Origin: Rhodobacteraceae bacterium UBA6273
Lineage (GTDB): Bacteria; Pseudomonadota; Alphaproteobacteria; Rhodobacterales; Rhodobacteraceae
NCBI GenBank assembly: GCA_002440625.1
Contig: DJUV01000122.1
Location: 1-26,097, forward strand
DNA length: 26,097 nt
Direction: 5' to 3'
Positions 1-8,612 of this stretch are shown here, one piece after another (position 1 is the stretch's first letter; the number at the start of each line of letters is the position of its first letter). The position numbers were made by a program, and so were the translations under genes. The notes beneath the pieces were generated by a model, which had not been told where the DNA came from, made no database searches, and worked only from the letters and a program-made list of their open reading frames with translations.

Positions 1-1
1 G

Positions 2-1645
2 ATCTTCTTCGTGGCGATGCCGTTCATAACCGGGCTGATGAACTTTGTGGTTCCCCTGCAGATCGGCGCCCGCGACGTGTCCTTTCCGTTCCTGAACAAC
101 TTCAGCTTCTGGATGACGGTCGGCGGTGCGATCATCGTCATGATGTCGCTCTTCGTCGGTGAGTTTGCGCGTACCGGCTGGCTGGCATTTCCACCCTTGT
201 CGGGGGTAGTGGCAAGTCCTGATGAAGGCGTCGACTATTACATCTGGGGGGTGCAGATCGCCGGGGTCGGGACAACCCTGTCGGCGGTCAACCTCGTCTC
301 GACGATCCTGAAACTGCGCTGCCCCGGAATGACGCTGATGCGGATGCCGGTTTTTACCTGGACGGCGCTTTGCACCAACGTTCTTATCATCGCCATCTTC
401 CCGGTATTGACCGCAACCCTCGTCCTTCTGGCGATGGACCGTTACGTCGGCACGAACTTCTTCACCACCGAACTCGGCGGCAATGCCATGCTCTATATCA
501 ACCTGATATGGGTCTGGGGCCATCCCGAGGTCTATGTCCTCGTCCTGCCGGCCTTCGGGGTCTATTCCGAGGTTGCCGCGACCTTCTGCGGCAAGCGGCT
601 CTTCGGCTACAACTCGATGGTCTATGCGACGGTCTGCATCACCATCATGTCCTACCTGGTGTGGCTCCACCACTTTTTCACCATGGGCTCGGGCGCTTCG
701 GTCAACTCCTTCTTCGGAATCGCCACGATGATCATCTCGATCCCGACCGGGGCCAAGATCTTTAACTGGCTCTTCACCATGTACAGGGGCCGCATCAGGT
801 TCGAACTGCCGATGATGTGGACGGTGGCCTTCATGCTGACCTTCTGCATCGGCGGCATGACCGGGGTCATGCTCGCGGTGCCACCGGCGGATTTCGTCCT
901 TCACAACTCCTTGTTCCTCGTCGCGCATTTCCACAACGTCATCATCGGCGGCGTGGTCTTTGGCGTCTTTGCCGGCATCAACTACTGGTTCCCGAAGGCC
1001 TTCGGGTTCCGGCTTGACGACTTCTGGGGCAAGATCAGCTTCTGGTGCTGGGTCGTGGGGTTCTGGGTCGCGTTCCTGCCGCTTTACATCGTCGGGCTGA
1101 TGGGGGTGACGCGGCGGCTCAGGGTCTTCGACGATCCCTCGCTGCAGGGCTATTTCATCGTGGCGGGCTTGGGCGCCGCGCTGGTCGCCGCGGGAATTGG
1201 GGCGATGCTGGTGCAGATCGCCGTGTCGATCCGCAACCGCGAGAGGCTGCGCGACGTGACCGGCGACATCTGGGACGGCCGGACCCTGGAATGGTCGACC
1301 ACATCGCCGCCACCTGCCTACAACTTCGCGGTGACGCCCATCGTCTATGACCTCGATGCCTGGCAAGACATGAAGGAACACGACTACCAGCGGCCGACAT
1401 CCGGCTTTGCGCCGATCCACATGCCGAGGAACACCGGCGCGGGCATCATCCTTGCCGCGTTCGCTACGGTCCTCGGCTTCGCGCTCGTCTGGCATATCTG
1501 GTGGCTGGTCGTGGTTTCCTTCGCCGGGCTGATCGCGGCGGCCATATGGCACACATTCGACTATGATCGCGACTTCGATATCCTGGCGGCGACGGTAACC
1601 AGGACCGAGGACGCGCGCACCCGCGCCATCGGCAGGGCGGTGTAG
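2..1645 (+). CDS. cyoB: Cytochrome o-type ubiquinol oxidase subunit I (5'-truncated)
   Basis: This is the catalytic subunit of a heme-copper quinol oxidase of the inner membrane, which oxidises quinol, reduces O2 to water and pumps protons. The reading frame is open from the first bases, so the start lies outside the window; about 110 N-terminal residues are missing relative to E. coli CyoB, including the first heme b ligand. Counting from the Met at base 11, the CuB/Tyr motif HPEVY begins at residue 171, the two CuB histidines are 220-221 (WLHHFF), and the high- and low-spin heme ligands are His306 and His308 (AHFHN). All keep the spacing of the E. coli enzyme (284, 333/334, 419/421). Many hydrophobic helices follow one another. 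It is first in cyoB-cyoC-cyoD-SURF1; cyoA is presumably upstream. Because SURF1 follows, the high-spin heme could be heme a (qoxB, ba3 type) rather than heme o; sequence alone does not decide. Confidence 0.97.
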   Translation: MFFVAMPFITGLMNFVVPLQIGARDVSFPFLNNFSFWMTVGGAIIVMMSLFVGEFARTGWLAFPPLSGVVASPDEGVDYYIWGVQIAGVGTTLSAVNLVSTILKLRCPGMTLMRMPVFTWTALCTNVLIIAIFPVLTATLVLLAMDRYVGTNFFTTELGGNAMLYINLIWVWGHPEVYVLVLPAFGVYSEVAATFCGKRLFGYNSMVYATVCITIMSYLVWLHHFFTMGSGASVNSFFGIATMIISIPTGAKIFNWLFTMYRGRIRFELPMMWTVAFMLTFCIGGMTGVMLAVPPADFVLHNSLFLVAHFHNVIIGGVVFGVFAGINYWFPKAFGFRLDDFWGKISFWCWVVGFWVAFLPLYIVGLMGVTRRLRVFDDPSLQGYFIVAGLGAALVAAGIGAMLVQIAVSIRNRERLRDVTGDIWDGRTLEWSTTSPPPAYNFAVTPIVYDLDAWQDMKEHDYQRPTSGFAPIHMPRNTGAGIILAAFATVLGFALVWHIWWLVVVSFAGLIAAAIWHTFDYDRDFDILAATVTRTEDARTRAIGRAV

Positions 1646-1649
1646 GACC

Positions 1650-2276
1650 ATGAGCGAGACCATCACCACCAGCCCCAGCGATGCACGGGTCTATCACCCG
1701 GCAAGCGAACCCCAGCACCCCGAAGGCCACAGCACCGCGCTCGGCTTCTGGTTCTACCTGATGAGCGACTGCCTGATCTTCGCGACGCTTTTCGCGACCT
1801 ATGCGGTGCTTGGCGACCGCTACGGCGGCGGGCCGGGTCCGAAGGAGCTGTTCGAGCTGCCTCTGGTGGCGCTGAACACCGCGATGCTGCTTCTGTCATC
1901 GATCACCTACGGTTTCGCGATGCTCGCCATGCATGAGGACGACCAGCCCGGCGTGATGAAGTGGCTGGCGGTCACGGCGGGGTTCGGCCTCAGCTTCCTG
2001 GCGATCGAGCTCTACGAGTTCACCCATCTCGTCAGCATCGGCGCCGGCCCCTCGCGCTCGGCCTTCCTGTCGGCGTTCTTCATGCTCGTCGGCACGCATG
2101 GCCTTCATGTGACCTCCGGCCTGATCTGGATGGCGACGCTTGTGGTGCAGGTGCGCCGGCGCGGGCTGACGGCCGCCAACCGCCGGCGGCTCGAATGCCT
2201 GTCGATGTTCTGGCATTTCCTCGATGTGATCTGGATCGGGGTCTTCACCTTTGTCTATCTGATGAGGATGATCTGA
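1650..2276 (+). CDS. cyoC: Cytochrome o-type ubiquinol oxidase subunit III
   Basis: This is subunit III of the quinol oxidase, a non-catalytic membrane subunit that packs against subunit I. It has 208 residues, close to the 204 of E. coli CyoC, with five hydrophobic segments. Recognisable family motifs are [19 protein letters not shown] (about residues 30-48), [14 protein letters not shown] (about 148-161) and the C-terminal [17 protein letters not shown]. The start is the ATG four bases after the cyoB stop, with an AGGA that overlaps that stop codon. Its own stop shares one base with the cyoD start (TGATG), which suggests translational coupling. Confidence 0.96.
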   Translation: MSETITTSPSDARVYHPASEPQHPEGHSTALGFWFYLMSDCLIFATLFATYAVLGDRYGGGPGPKELFELPLVALNTAMLLLSSITYGFAMLAMHEDDQPGVMKWLAVTAGFGLSFLAIELYEFTHLVSIGAGPSRSAFLSAFFMLVGTHGLHVTSGLIWMATLVVQVRRRGLTAANRRRLECLSMFWHFLDVIWIGVFTFVYLMRMI

Positions 2277-2659
2277 TGGCGAACCCCGAAGCTCTCGCAG
2301 GCGGCCATGACGCCGGCCATGAACCCCAGTTTGCGCATGGCACGCGGAAGGATTACGTGACCGGGTTCGTCCTTTCGGTGATCCTCACCGGAGTTCCCTT
2401 CATCGTGGTCATGGCCGGCGTCTTTCCATCCGCGCGCATGACCGCCTTTCTGGTTCTGGCCTGCGCCATCGCGCAGATCATCGTCCACATGGTCTATTTC
2501 CTGCACATGAGTCCGAAGACCGAGGCCGGCTGGACGCTGGTTGCGCTGGCCTTCACCTTCATCGTGCTGGTGATCGCCGTCGTCGGAACGGTCTGGGTGA
2601 TGTATCACTTGGACCAGAACATGATGCCGGGGATGATGTCGGAGCAGCCGGGGGATTGA
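2276..2659 (+). CDS. cyoD: Cytochrome o-type ubiquinol oxidase subunit IV
   Basis: This small subunit IV of the quinol oxidase supports assembly and stability of the complex. It has 127 residues, slightly longer than E. coli CyoD (109) because of a His/Gly-rich N-terminal extension. Three transmembrane helices are evident at roughly residues 28-48, 55-77 and 86-108, with the family motif AQIIVHMVYFLHM in the second. The same frame stays open upstream inside cyoC, but the ATG at 2276 overlaps the cyoC stop by one base and yields the normal CyoD N-terminus. The stop overlaps the TTG start of the SURF1 gene by four bases. Confidence 0.95.
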   Translation: MANPEALAGGHDAGHEPQFAHGTRKDYVTGFVLSVILTGVPFIVVMAGVFPSARMTAFLVLACAIAQIIVHMVYFLHMSPKTEAGWTLVALAFTFIVLVIAVVGTVWVMYHLDQNMMPGMMSEQPGD

Positions 2660-3378
2660 GCGACCTCTTGCGTCCGGTCTGGCAGGTCTGGCTGGCGCTT
2701 GCGGCGGGGGTCCTGCTTGCGGTCGTCTTCGCCGGACTCGGGGTCTGGCAGGTTCAGCGGCTCGGCTGGAAATTGGACCTGATCGCTAGGGTTGAGGCGC
2801 GCGCCCATGCAGATCCGGTGCCTTGGGAAGACATCCTTGCCCTTCTGCCCGCCGATCAGGAATACCGCCGCGTCACAGCTTCGGGGCGGTTCGATCATGG
2901 CACCGAAACGCTGGTCAGGGCCGTCACCGGTCTTGGTCCCGGCTACTGGTTGCTGACGCCGCTTCGGGGTGATGACGGTGGGACGGTGCTCGTCAATCGC
3001 GGCTTTGTCCCGCCGGAACGCGCCGATCCCGACACCCGGACCGCGGGGCAGGCGGGCGGCATCGTCACCGTGACCGGGCTTGCCCGCCTGACCGAACCGG
3101 GCGGCGGCTTCCTGCGCGACAACGATCCCGGCAACGACCGCTGGTATTCCCGCGATGTCGCGGCTATCGCCACGGCGAAGGGCCTTGGTCCGGTCGCGCC
3201 CATCTTCATCGACGCGGACGCGGCACCGCAGCCGGGCGGCTATCCGAAGGGTGGCCTCACGGTGATCCGGTTCCGCAACACCCATCTCGCCTATGCGCTG
3301 ACATGGTTCGTGCTCGCCGCCATGGCGGCGGCGGGCGTCGTGACCCTGGCCCTTCAGGAGCGGCGCGCGCGGGCCTGA
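2656..3378 (+). CDS. SURF1 family oxidase assembly protein
   Basis: SURF1/Shy1 proteins help insert heme a into subunit I of heme-copper oxidases. The 240-residue product has the family layout: an N-terminal membrane helix (about 8-27), the conserved GVWQVQRLGWKLDLI segment after it, a periplasmic domain, and a C-terminal helix introduced by GGLTVIRFRNTHLAYALTWF. The proposed start is TTG at 2656, overlapping the cyoD stop as TTGA. GGAG at 2641-2644 is a possible ribosome-binding site, and no in-frame ATG gives a complete N-terminal helix. In Paracoccus denitrificans a Surf1 protein is encoded at the end of the ba3 quinol oxidase operon, so this is the likely equivalent (established for that species, inferred here). 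The stop lies eight bases from the stop of the convergent M81 gene. Confidence 0.93.
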   Translation: MSDLLRPVWQVWLALAAGVLLAVVFAGLGVWQVQRLGWKLDLIARVEARAHADPVPWEDILALLPADQEYRRVTASGRFDHGTETLVRAVTGLGPGYWLLTPLRGDDGGTVLVNRGFVPPERADPDTRTAGQAGGIVTVTGLARLTEPGGGFLRDNDPGNDRWYSRDVAAIATAKGLGPVAPIFIDADAAPQPGGYPKGGLTVIRFRNTHLAYALTWFVLAAMAAAGVVTLALQERRARA

Positions 3379-3386
3379 CCCCGCTC

Positions 3387-4892
3387 TCAGAATGTCGTGT
3401 CGGGGTCGAGCGGCCAGATCGGACGGCGGACGTTGCGATAGGGGCGGCGCGACATCTGCGGCGTCGAGAGCGCGCCGCTGTCGCAGACGATGACCTTGCC
3501 GGCGATAGGCTCAAAAGCGGCGCGGAAATGCTGCATGCTTTTCAGGGCAAGGGTCTTGCGTTTCGTCGGGTCGATGCCGAAGGCATAAAGCTGCTGGCGG
3601 TCGAGCATCTGTTCGCGCTCGGTCACGATCAGGATTTCGATGCCATCGACCTTGAAGACGGCGGTGGTGCCGTAGGTACGGTCAAGCCCGCCGAGCATCG
3701 GTCCGTCGCCGCGGAAATTGCCGTTCGACAAGTGCATGATCGTGCCGGTCAGTGTCAGTGGCCCGCCGCCGAAGGCCGGATCGTTCTTGCCGCCGACCGC
3801 CAGCGTCACCACGGCGCCAACCTTGTGGCGGTGCAGTTCGGCCGCCGCCTCGGCGTCGATCATCGGCGCGAAGACCGCGTCCTTAAGCCCCGCCTTCAGC
3901 ATTGCCGCCAGAAGGTTGGTGGCATCACCGTAAGCGCCCGAACCGGGGTTGTCGGAATAGTCGGCGATGACCAGCGGACCCTTGGCCGTGTCAAAGGCCG
4001 CCGCCTGTGCCGCCGCCTCGTCAATGCCCAGAAACACGTTGGCGACGGAATTGCGCGCATCCCAGATGGCGCGGGCATGGGCATCGGCGATCTCGCCCGC
4101 CCGCGCCTCGGCGCCGGCCTCGCCCTTGTCGTAGGTGACAAGGACGGTCGGCCCCATCTCCTTGATATCCGCGTCCGAAAACCCGGCGTTGAGCGAGACG
4201 GAGAGGATGCCCGGCTCCTCCTCCTGCAGGCGCGCCTCTTCATAAAGCGGCACCATCGGTCCTTCGTCGGAACGGCCGGAATTGACCTCGTCCATCATCG
4301 GCACGTCGCGGCGAAGGGTGACGGGGTGAGTTCGTTCCGCCATGGCCTCGCCCATCATCTTCGCGAGTTGCACGCCACAGGCGCGCATGTCGATATGGGG
4401 GTAGGTCTTGAAGCTGACCCACATCTGCGCATCCCGCACCATGGCGCGGGTGACATTGGCATGAAGGTCGAGCGTTACGCCGATCAGCATGTCGGGGCCG
4501 GTGATGGCGCGGATACGGGCCAGCAACTCGCCCTCGCCATCCTCGCAGAACTCCGTCACCTGCGCGCCGTGGAGGCTGAGGAGGATGCCGTTGATCCTGT
4601 CCTTGTTCGCTGCGACAGCGTCGGTGATCACGGCCGCGATCTGGTCATAGGCCACGCGCGACACCGGCGAACTTGGCGAGGCGGCGGCAGAGATGGTGTG
4701 GATCACCCGCCAGCCTTCCTTCTCTGCAACATCGACAAAGCCCGCAAGCTCCGTATTGGCCTCGCGCCGCGCGGCGATCGCGGCGTCGCCTTCCAGAAGC
4801 GTGTCGACCTCGAAGTCGTGAAGCTCTGTCAGGCCCTTCTTGAAGGTGTTGTTCTCGGAGACGAATTCGGCGGTCAGGACGGTAAAGGGCAT
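3387..4892 (-). CDS. MlrC-like M81 family metallopeptidase
   Basis: This protein belongs to the M81/MlrC family, named for the Sphingomonas peptidase that hydrolyses linearised microcystin and its tetrapeptide. The 501-residue length fits the family. The predicted zinc site is visible: Asp142 and His144 in GVTLDLHANVT and His166 in TYPHID, preceded by His108 in LSLHGA; these intervals agree with those recalled for MlrC. There is no signal peptide, so it should be cytoplasmic. The start is the ATG at 4892, preceded by GAGAGGTT; the frame continues upstream into the ATPase gene, but that extension is arginine-rich shadow sequence. It is last in the rpiR-peptide ABC importer operon, eight bases after the second ATPase gene, so its substrate is probably an imported peptide or peptide-like compound. 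The actual substrate is not predictable; microcystin itself is only a family label. Confidence 0.88.
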   Translation of the reverse strand: MPFTVLTAEFVSENNTFKKGLTELHDFEVDTLLEGDAAIAARREANTELAGFVDVAEKEGWRVIHTISAAASPSSPVSRVAYDQIAAVITDAVAANKDRINGILLSLHGAQVTEFCEDGEGELLARIRAITGPDMLIGVTLDLHANVTRAMVRDAQMWVSFKTYPHIDMRACGVQLAKMMGEAMAERTHPVTLRRDVPMMDEVNSGRSDEGPMVPLYEEARLQEEEPGILSVSLNAGFSDADIKEMGPTVLVTYDKGEAGAEARAGEIADAHARAIWDARNSVANVFLGIDEAAAQAAAFDTAKGPLVIADYSDNPGSGAYGDATNLLAAMLKAGLKDAVFAPMIDAEAAAELHRHKVGAVVTLAVGGKNDPAFGGGPLTLTGTIMHLSNGNFRGDGPMLGGLDRTYGTTAVFKVDGIEILIVTEREQMLDRQQLYAFGIDPTKRKTLALKSMQHFRAAFEPIAGKVIVCDSGALSTPQMSRRPYRNVRRPIWPLDPDTTF

Positions 4893-4900
4893 GGAACCTC

Positions 4901-5851
4901 TCAGATCGGATGGTGGCAGGCGACGGGGTGGCCGGGCGTCAGCTCGCGAAGCTCCGGGTTTTCGGCGCGGCAAAGATCCGTCACGCGCGGACAGCGGGCG
5001 GCGAAGGCGCAGCCCTTTGGCAGGTCGAAGGCCGAGGGGATTTCGCCCGTCAGCGCCTGCAGGGTCCGGCGCCGGGTCGGGTCGGGGACAAAGTTGCTGT
5101 CCATCAGCGCCCGCGTATAGGGGTGGCGCGGGGCGGCGTCGGCGCGGGGCATCACCTCGACCACCGCGCCGAGATACATCACCAGAACCCGGTCGCAGAA
5201 ATAGCGCACGAGGCCAAGGTCATGGCTGATGAAGAGATAGGTCAGGCCGTTGTCGCGCCTGAGGTCGGATAGAAGCCCGATGATCTGCGCTTGGATCGAC
5301 ACGTCAAGCGAGGCTGTGGGTTCGTCGAGCACCATGAAATCGGGCGCCTGCGCCAGAGCGCGGGCGATGCCGACACGCTGGCGCTGACCGCCCGACAGCT
5401 GGTGCGGGTAGCTCGCCGCCATCGCCTCAGACAGGCCGACCTGATCCAGAAGAGCATTGATGCGCCCGGCGGGCGGGGTCTCGCCCTGCACCGCGAAAGG
5501 CTCGGTCAGCGCATCGGCCACGGTGAAGCGCGGGTCGAGCGAGGAGTAGGGGTCCTGAAACACCATCGCCATGCGGCGGCGCAGGCGCCTGAGGTCGCCG
5601 GGGCCAAGGCCCGTCACCTCCTGCCCGTCGAAGCGGACGCGGCCCGCGGTCGGCTCGATCAGCCTCAGGACCAGCCGGGCGAGCGTGGACTTGCCGCAGC
5701 CGCTTTCGCCGACCACGCCCAGAACCTCGCCCCTGTCCACCTGAAAGGACACGCCGCGCACGGCCATCATGCTCCGCGCCGGGCGCAGCCAGCCGCCGCC
5801 GGTTGAAAAGCGGCGGCCGAGGGCTTCGGCGCTGATGAGGGGATCGGTCAT
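4901..5851 (-). CDS. Peptide ABC importer ATPase (DppF/OppF type)
   Basis: This is the second ATP-binding subunit of a peptide/nickel-type ABC importer, acting at the cytoplasmic face of the inner membrane. It has 316 residues. Walker A GESGCGKST is at 48-56, the Q-loop is in VFQDPYSSLDP (about 97-107), the signature LSGGQRQR starts at 152, Walker B FMVLDEPTASLD at 172, and the switch histidine is 209 (FISHD). The C-terminal extension has the Opp/Dpp-type HPYTRAL motif and a CAFAARCP Cys cluster. The ATG overlaps the preceding ATPase stop by four bases (ATGA), and the M81 gene starts eight bases after its stop. Confidence 0.95.
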   Translation of the reverse strand: MTDPLISAEALGRRFSTGGGWLRPARSMMAVRGVSFQVDRGEVLGVVGESGCGKSTLARLVLRLIEPTAGRVRFDGQEVTGLGPGDLRRLRRRMAMVFQDPYSSLDPRFTVADALTEPFAVQGETPPAGRINALLDQVGLSEAMAASYPHQLSGGQRQRVGIARALAQAPDFMVLDEPTASLDVSIQAQIIGLLSDLRRDNGLTYLFISHDLGLVRYFCDRVLVMYLGAVVEVMPRADAAPRHPYTRALMDSNFVPDPTRRRTLQALTGEIPSAFDLPKGCAFAARCPRVTDLCRAENPELRELTPGHPVACHHPI

Positions 5852-6810
5852 GGCGCCCCGAGCGGATGGTGACAGGCAAGGGCGCCGCCCTCGGGCCTGA
5901 GGGCGGGAAGGGGAACCTCGGTCCGGCAGCGCTCCTGCATCCGGGCGCAGCGGGCGTGAAAGCGGCAGCCGGCGGAATAGGCGGCGGCGGAGGGGACCGC
6001 GCCGGGAATGCCGGCGAGGCTGCCGGGTGCCATGCCTTCGCGGGGGATGCAGCCGATGAGCGCAGCGGTATAGGGGTGGCGCGGTTCCGCGAAAAGCGGT
6101 GCGGCTTCCCGCGTTTCGGCCAGCCTGCCGGCGTAGAGGACGGCAACCCGGTCGCAGACCTGCGCCACCACGCCCATGTCATGGGTGATGAGCATCAGGC
6201 CAAGGCCACGTTCGCGGACGAGTTGCCCGAGAAGATGGATGATCTGCGCCTGCACCGTCACATCAAGCGCCGTTGTCGGCTCATCGGCGATGATGAGGTC
6301 AGGCTCGCCAGCCAGCGCCATCGCGATGACGATGCGCTGCTTCATGCCGCCCGAAAGCTGGTGCGGATAGGCGTCTGAGATCGCCGCAGCCTCGGGGATG
6401 CGCAGGCTTGTCAGAAGGTCGATCGTCGTCGCCCTTGCCCCCTGCCGCGACTGGCCCAGGTGAAGCCGCGCCACCACGTCGATCTGTTCGCCAATCCGCT
6501 GCGCGGGGTCGAGCGCGGTCATCGGGTTCTGGGTGACAAGCGCTATGCGCCGCCCGCGATAGGCGCGCAACTCCGGCTCGGCCAGCCGGGTCAGGTCGGT
6601 GCCGTCGAAGGTCACGCTGCCTTGCGCGATCCGCCCCGAGACGAGCGGCAGTAGCCCCGCCACCGCCATCGCTGTCAGCGATTTGCCCGATCCGCTTTCG
6701 CCGACAAGGCCGAGGATCTCGCCCCGGTCGAGGTCGAAGCTGATGCCGCTCAGGGGTTCGACCTGACCGAACCGCACCGAAAGATCACGCACGGAAAGAA
6801 GCATCGTCAT
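5848..6810 (-). CDS. Peptide ABC importer ATPase (DppD/OppD type)
   Basis: This is the first ATP-binding subunit of the same importer, with 320 residues. Walker A GESGSGKS is at 37-44, the Q-loop is in VTQNPMTALDP (about 92-102), the signature LSGGMKQR starts at 152, Walker B DLIIADEPTTALD at 171, and an ITHD switch motif follows. The C-terminal peptide-transporter extension contains RHPYTAAL and a CRFHARC Cys cluster. A longer reading frame begins upstream, but the ATG at 6810 is preferred: it overlaps the permease stop as ATGA and follows a GAGGGAGG ribosome-binding site. The two ATPases form the usual heterodimer of Dpp/Opp systems. Confidence 0.95.
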   Translation of the reverse strand: MTMLLSVRDLSVRFGQVEPLSGISFDLDRGEILGLVGESGSGKSLTAMAVAGLLPLVSGRIAQGSVTFDGTDLTRLAEPELRAYRGRRIALVTQNPMTALDPAQRIGEQIDVVARLHLGQSRQGARATTIDLLTSLRIPEAAAISDAYPHQLSGGMKQRIVIAMALAGEPDLIIADEPTTALDVTVQAQIIHLLGQLVRERGLGLMLITHDMGVVAQVCDRVAVLYAGRLAETREAAPLFAEPRHPYTAALIGCIPREGMAPGSLAGIPGAVPSAAAYSAGCRFHARCARMQERCRTEVPLPALRPEGGALACHHPLGAP

Positions 6811-7661
6811 GCCTCCCTCAGCCGGGTCTTGATGTCGAGCGCGCCGATCAGCGCATCGCCGAAGAGGTTGATCGCGACGACGGTGATGGCGACGGCAAGG
6901 CCCGGCAGGATGATGATCCACGGTGCCTTGAAAAGAAGGGCGGAGCCCGAGGACATCATCGAGCCCCAGCTAGGCAGCGGCGGCTGCGCGCCAAGGCCAA
7001 AGAAGCCGAGTGTCGCCTCAAGGATGATCGCGTCGCCGGTCGCGAGCATTCCGGCGACGAGGACCGGGGCCAGCGCGTTAGGCAGAAGGTGGCGGAAAAG
7101 GATGAAGCGGCCGCCGGCACCAAGGCTGCGTGCCGCCTCGATATAGGTCTCCGACCGGATGGCGAGGATCTGCGACCGCGTGAGCCGGGTGAACTGCGCA
7201 AGGTAGGCGACGCAGATCGCCGCCATCGTGCCGGTGACGCCGGGGCCGATGATGGCGACGAGGATCAAGGCGACGAGGATTTCCGGGAAGGACCACGACA
7301 GGTCGACCACGATGGTGACGGCCCGGTCGAAGGCGCCGCCGACATAGCCAGCCGCCGCACCCAGGACCATGCCGGCGAAGACCGATATGGCAATGGAAAT
7401 GACAGAGACGGACAGCGAGGTGCGCGCCCCGTAGATGATCCGGGTCAGAAGGTCGCGGCCAAACTCGTCGGTGCCGAGAAGGTGGGCGGAAGAGGGTGGC
7501 TGGAAGCTGGCGGGCAGGTTCTGCGCGTCATAGGCATAGGGTGCGATCAGCGGCGCAAGGATCGCTACCGCGATGATGAGCACCAGCCACAGACCCGCAA
7601 TCGCGCCCATCGGCGTCTTCGCCGCCCGTACCACGGGCGAAAGGGCGCGCGGCAGGCTCAT
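6807..7661 (-). CDS. Peptide ABC importer permease (DppC type)
   Basis: This inner-membrane permease of the peptide importer has 284 residues. The N-terminal helix (about 18-40) is followed by a periplasmic loop with the DppC-type motif HLLGTDEFGRDLLTRIIYGAR, then the binding-protein-dependent transport domain. The EAA loop that contacts the ATPases reads YIEAARSLGAGGRFILFRHL (about residues 165-184). About six membrane segments are expected. Its ATG overlaps the stop of the partner permease gene by four bases, and its own stop overlaps the ATPase start in the same way, so the proteins are probably made in step. Confidence 0.95.
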   Translation of the reverse strand: MSLPRALSPVVRAAKTPMGAIAGLWLVLIIAVAILAPLIAPYAYDAQNLPASFQPPSSAHLLGTDEFGRDLLTRIIYGARTSLSVSVISIAISVFAGMVLGAAAGYVGGAFDRAVTIVVDLSWSFPEILVALILVAIIGPGVTGTMAAICVAYLAQFTRLTRSQILAIRSETYIEAARSLGAGGRFILFRHLLPNALAPVLVAGMLATGDAIILEATLGFFGLGAQPPLPSWGSMMSSGSALLFKAPWIIILPGLAVAITVVAINLFGDALIGALDIKTRLREA

Positions 7662-8584
7662 GCGATCGCCTCGCGCACACGCGGGTCCATCAGCGCCTGG
7701 ATGATGTCACCGAGAAGCGTGCCGAGCATGACGGCGATGGCCAGCATCAGAAGGCAGGCCTGCACCACCGGGTAATCGTGCTGGTTCAGCGCCTTGATGA
7801 GCGTGGTGCCGATGCCGGGGCGGGCGAAGACATACTCGACCGTGACCGCACCGCCGAGGATCCAGCCTATGCGAAGGGCAAGAATGGTGACGACCGGGAT
7901 CATGGCGTGGCGCAGGACATGGCGCCAGAGGATGCGGCTTGGCGGCAGGCCCTTGGCGTGCAGCAGCAGCACGAAATCGCGCCCCGCCGTGTCGATCATG
8001 GCGACACGGGTGACGCGCGCCACAAGGGCGATGCCGCCAAGCCCGATGGTGATGACCGGCAACACAAGGCTCGACCAGCCGCGCGCGCCCGAGACCGGGA
8101 ACCAGCCGAGCTGAACGGAGAAGACGAGGATCAGGATGAGGCCGATCCAGAACGAGGGCAGGGTGGAGCCCAAAAGCACGCCGCCCATCACCAGCCGGTC
8201 AGGCCAGCGGTCCCGCGCCCGCGCCGCGACGACGCCGAGAAGGATGCCGACGACCGAGGACAAAAGCAGCGCCAGGCCGCCGAGTTGCAGCGAATGCGGC
8301 AGGGTCTGGCCGATCAGTTGCGACACCGGGCGGCGGGTCACGATGGAGGTGCCTAGATCGCCTTGCAGCACGTTGCCAAGCCACATGCCATACTGGACGA
8401 TCAGCGGCCGGTCGAGCCCATAGCGCGCCTCGATCTCGGCCCGCTTGGAGGCGGACGACCCGACCTTCAGAAGGTTGTCGACCGGGTCGCCGGGGATGAG
8501 ATGCAGGATCAGGAAGATCACCGCCGACACCGCAAGGAAGACCGGCGCAAGAAGCAGGATCCGCTTGATGAGATAGGAAAGCAT
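7658..8584 (-). CDS. Peptide ABC importer permease (DppB type)
   Basis: This is the first permease of the peptide importer, with 308 residues. It has the DppB hallmarks: an N-terminal membrane helix ending in HLIPGDPV, the segment RYGLDRPLIVQYGMWL, GDLGTSI, and the C-terminal VEYVFARPGIGTTLIKA. The EAA-like loop is around FVLLLHAKGLPPSRILWRHV. Six hydrophobic segments are likely. It pairs with the DppC-type protein encoded next. It starts 28 bases after the solute-binding protein gene stop. Confidence 0.95.
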   Translation of the reverse strand: MLSYLIKRILLLAPVFLAVSAVIFLILHLIPGDPVDNLLKVGSSASKRAEIEARYGLDRPLIVQYGMWLGNVLQGDLGTSIVTRRPVSQLIGQTLPHSLQLGGLALLLSSVVGILLGVVAARARDRWPDRLVMGGVLLGSTLPSFWIGLILILVFSVQLGWFPVSGARGWSSLVLPVITIGLGGIALVARVTRVAMIDTAGRDFVLLLHAKGLPPSRILWRHVLRHAMIPVVTILALRIGWILGGAVTVEYVFARPGIGTTLIKALNQHDYPVVQACLLMLAIAVMLGTLLGDIIQALMDPRVREAIA

Positions 8585-8612
8585 CGCTGTTCTTCCGCCG
8601 GCCCTGCCTCTC

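Noticed and set aside
3303..5120. A 605-residue plus-strand reading frame opposite the M81 and ATPase genes
   Set aside because: It begins inside the SURF1 gene in another frame and runs antisense to two well-supported genes; no motif or ribosome-binding site supports it.
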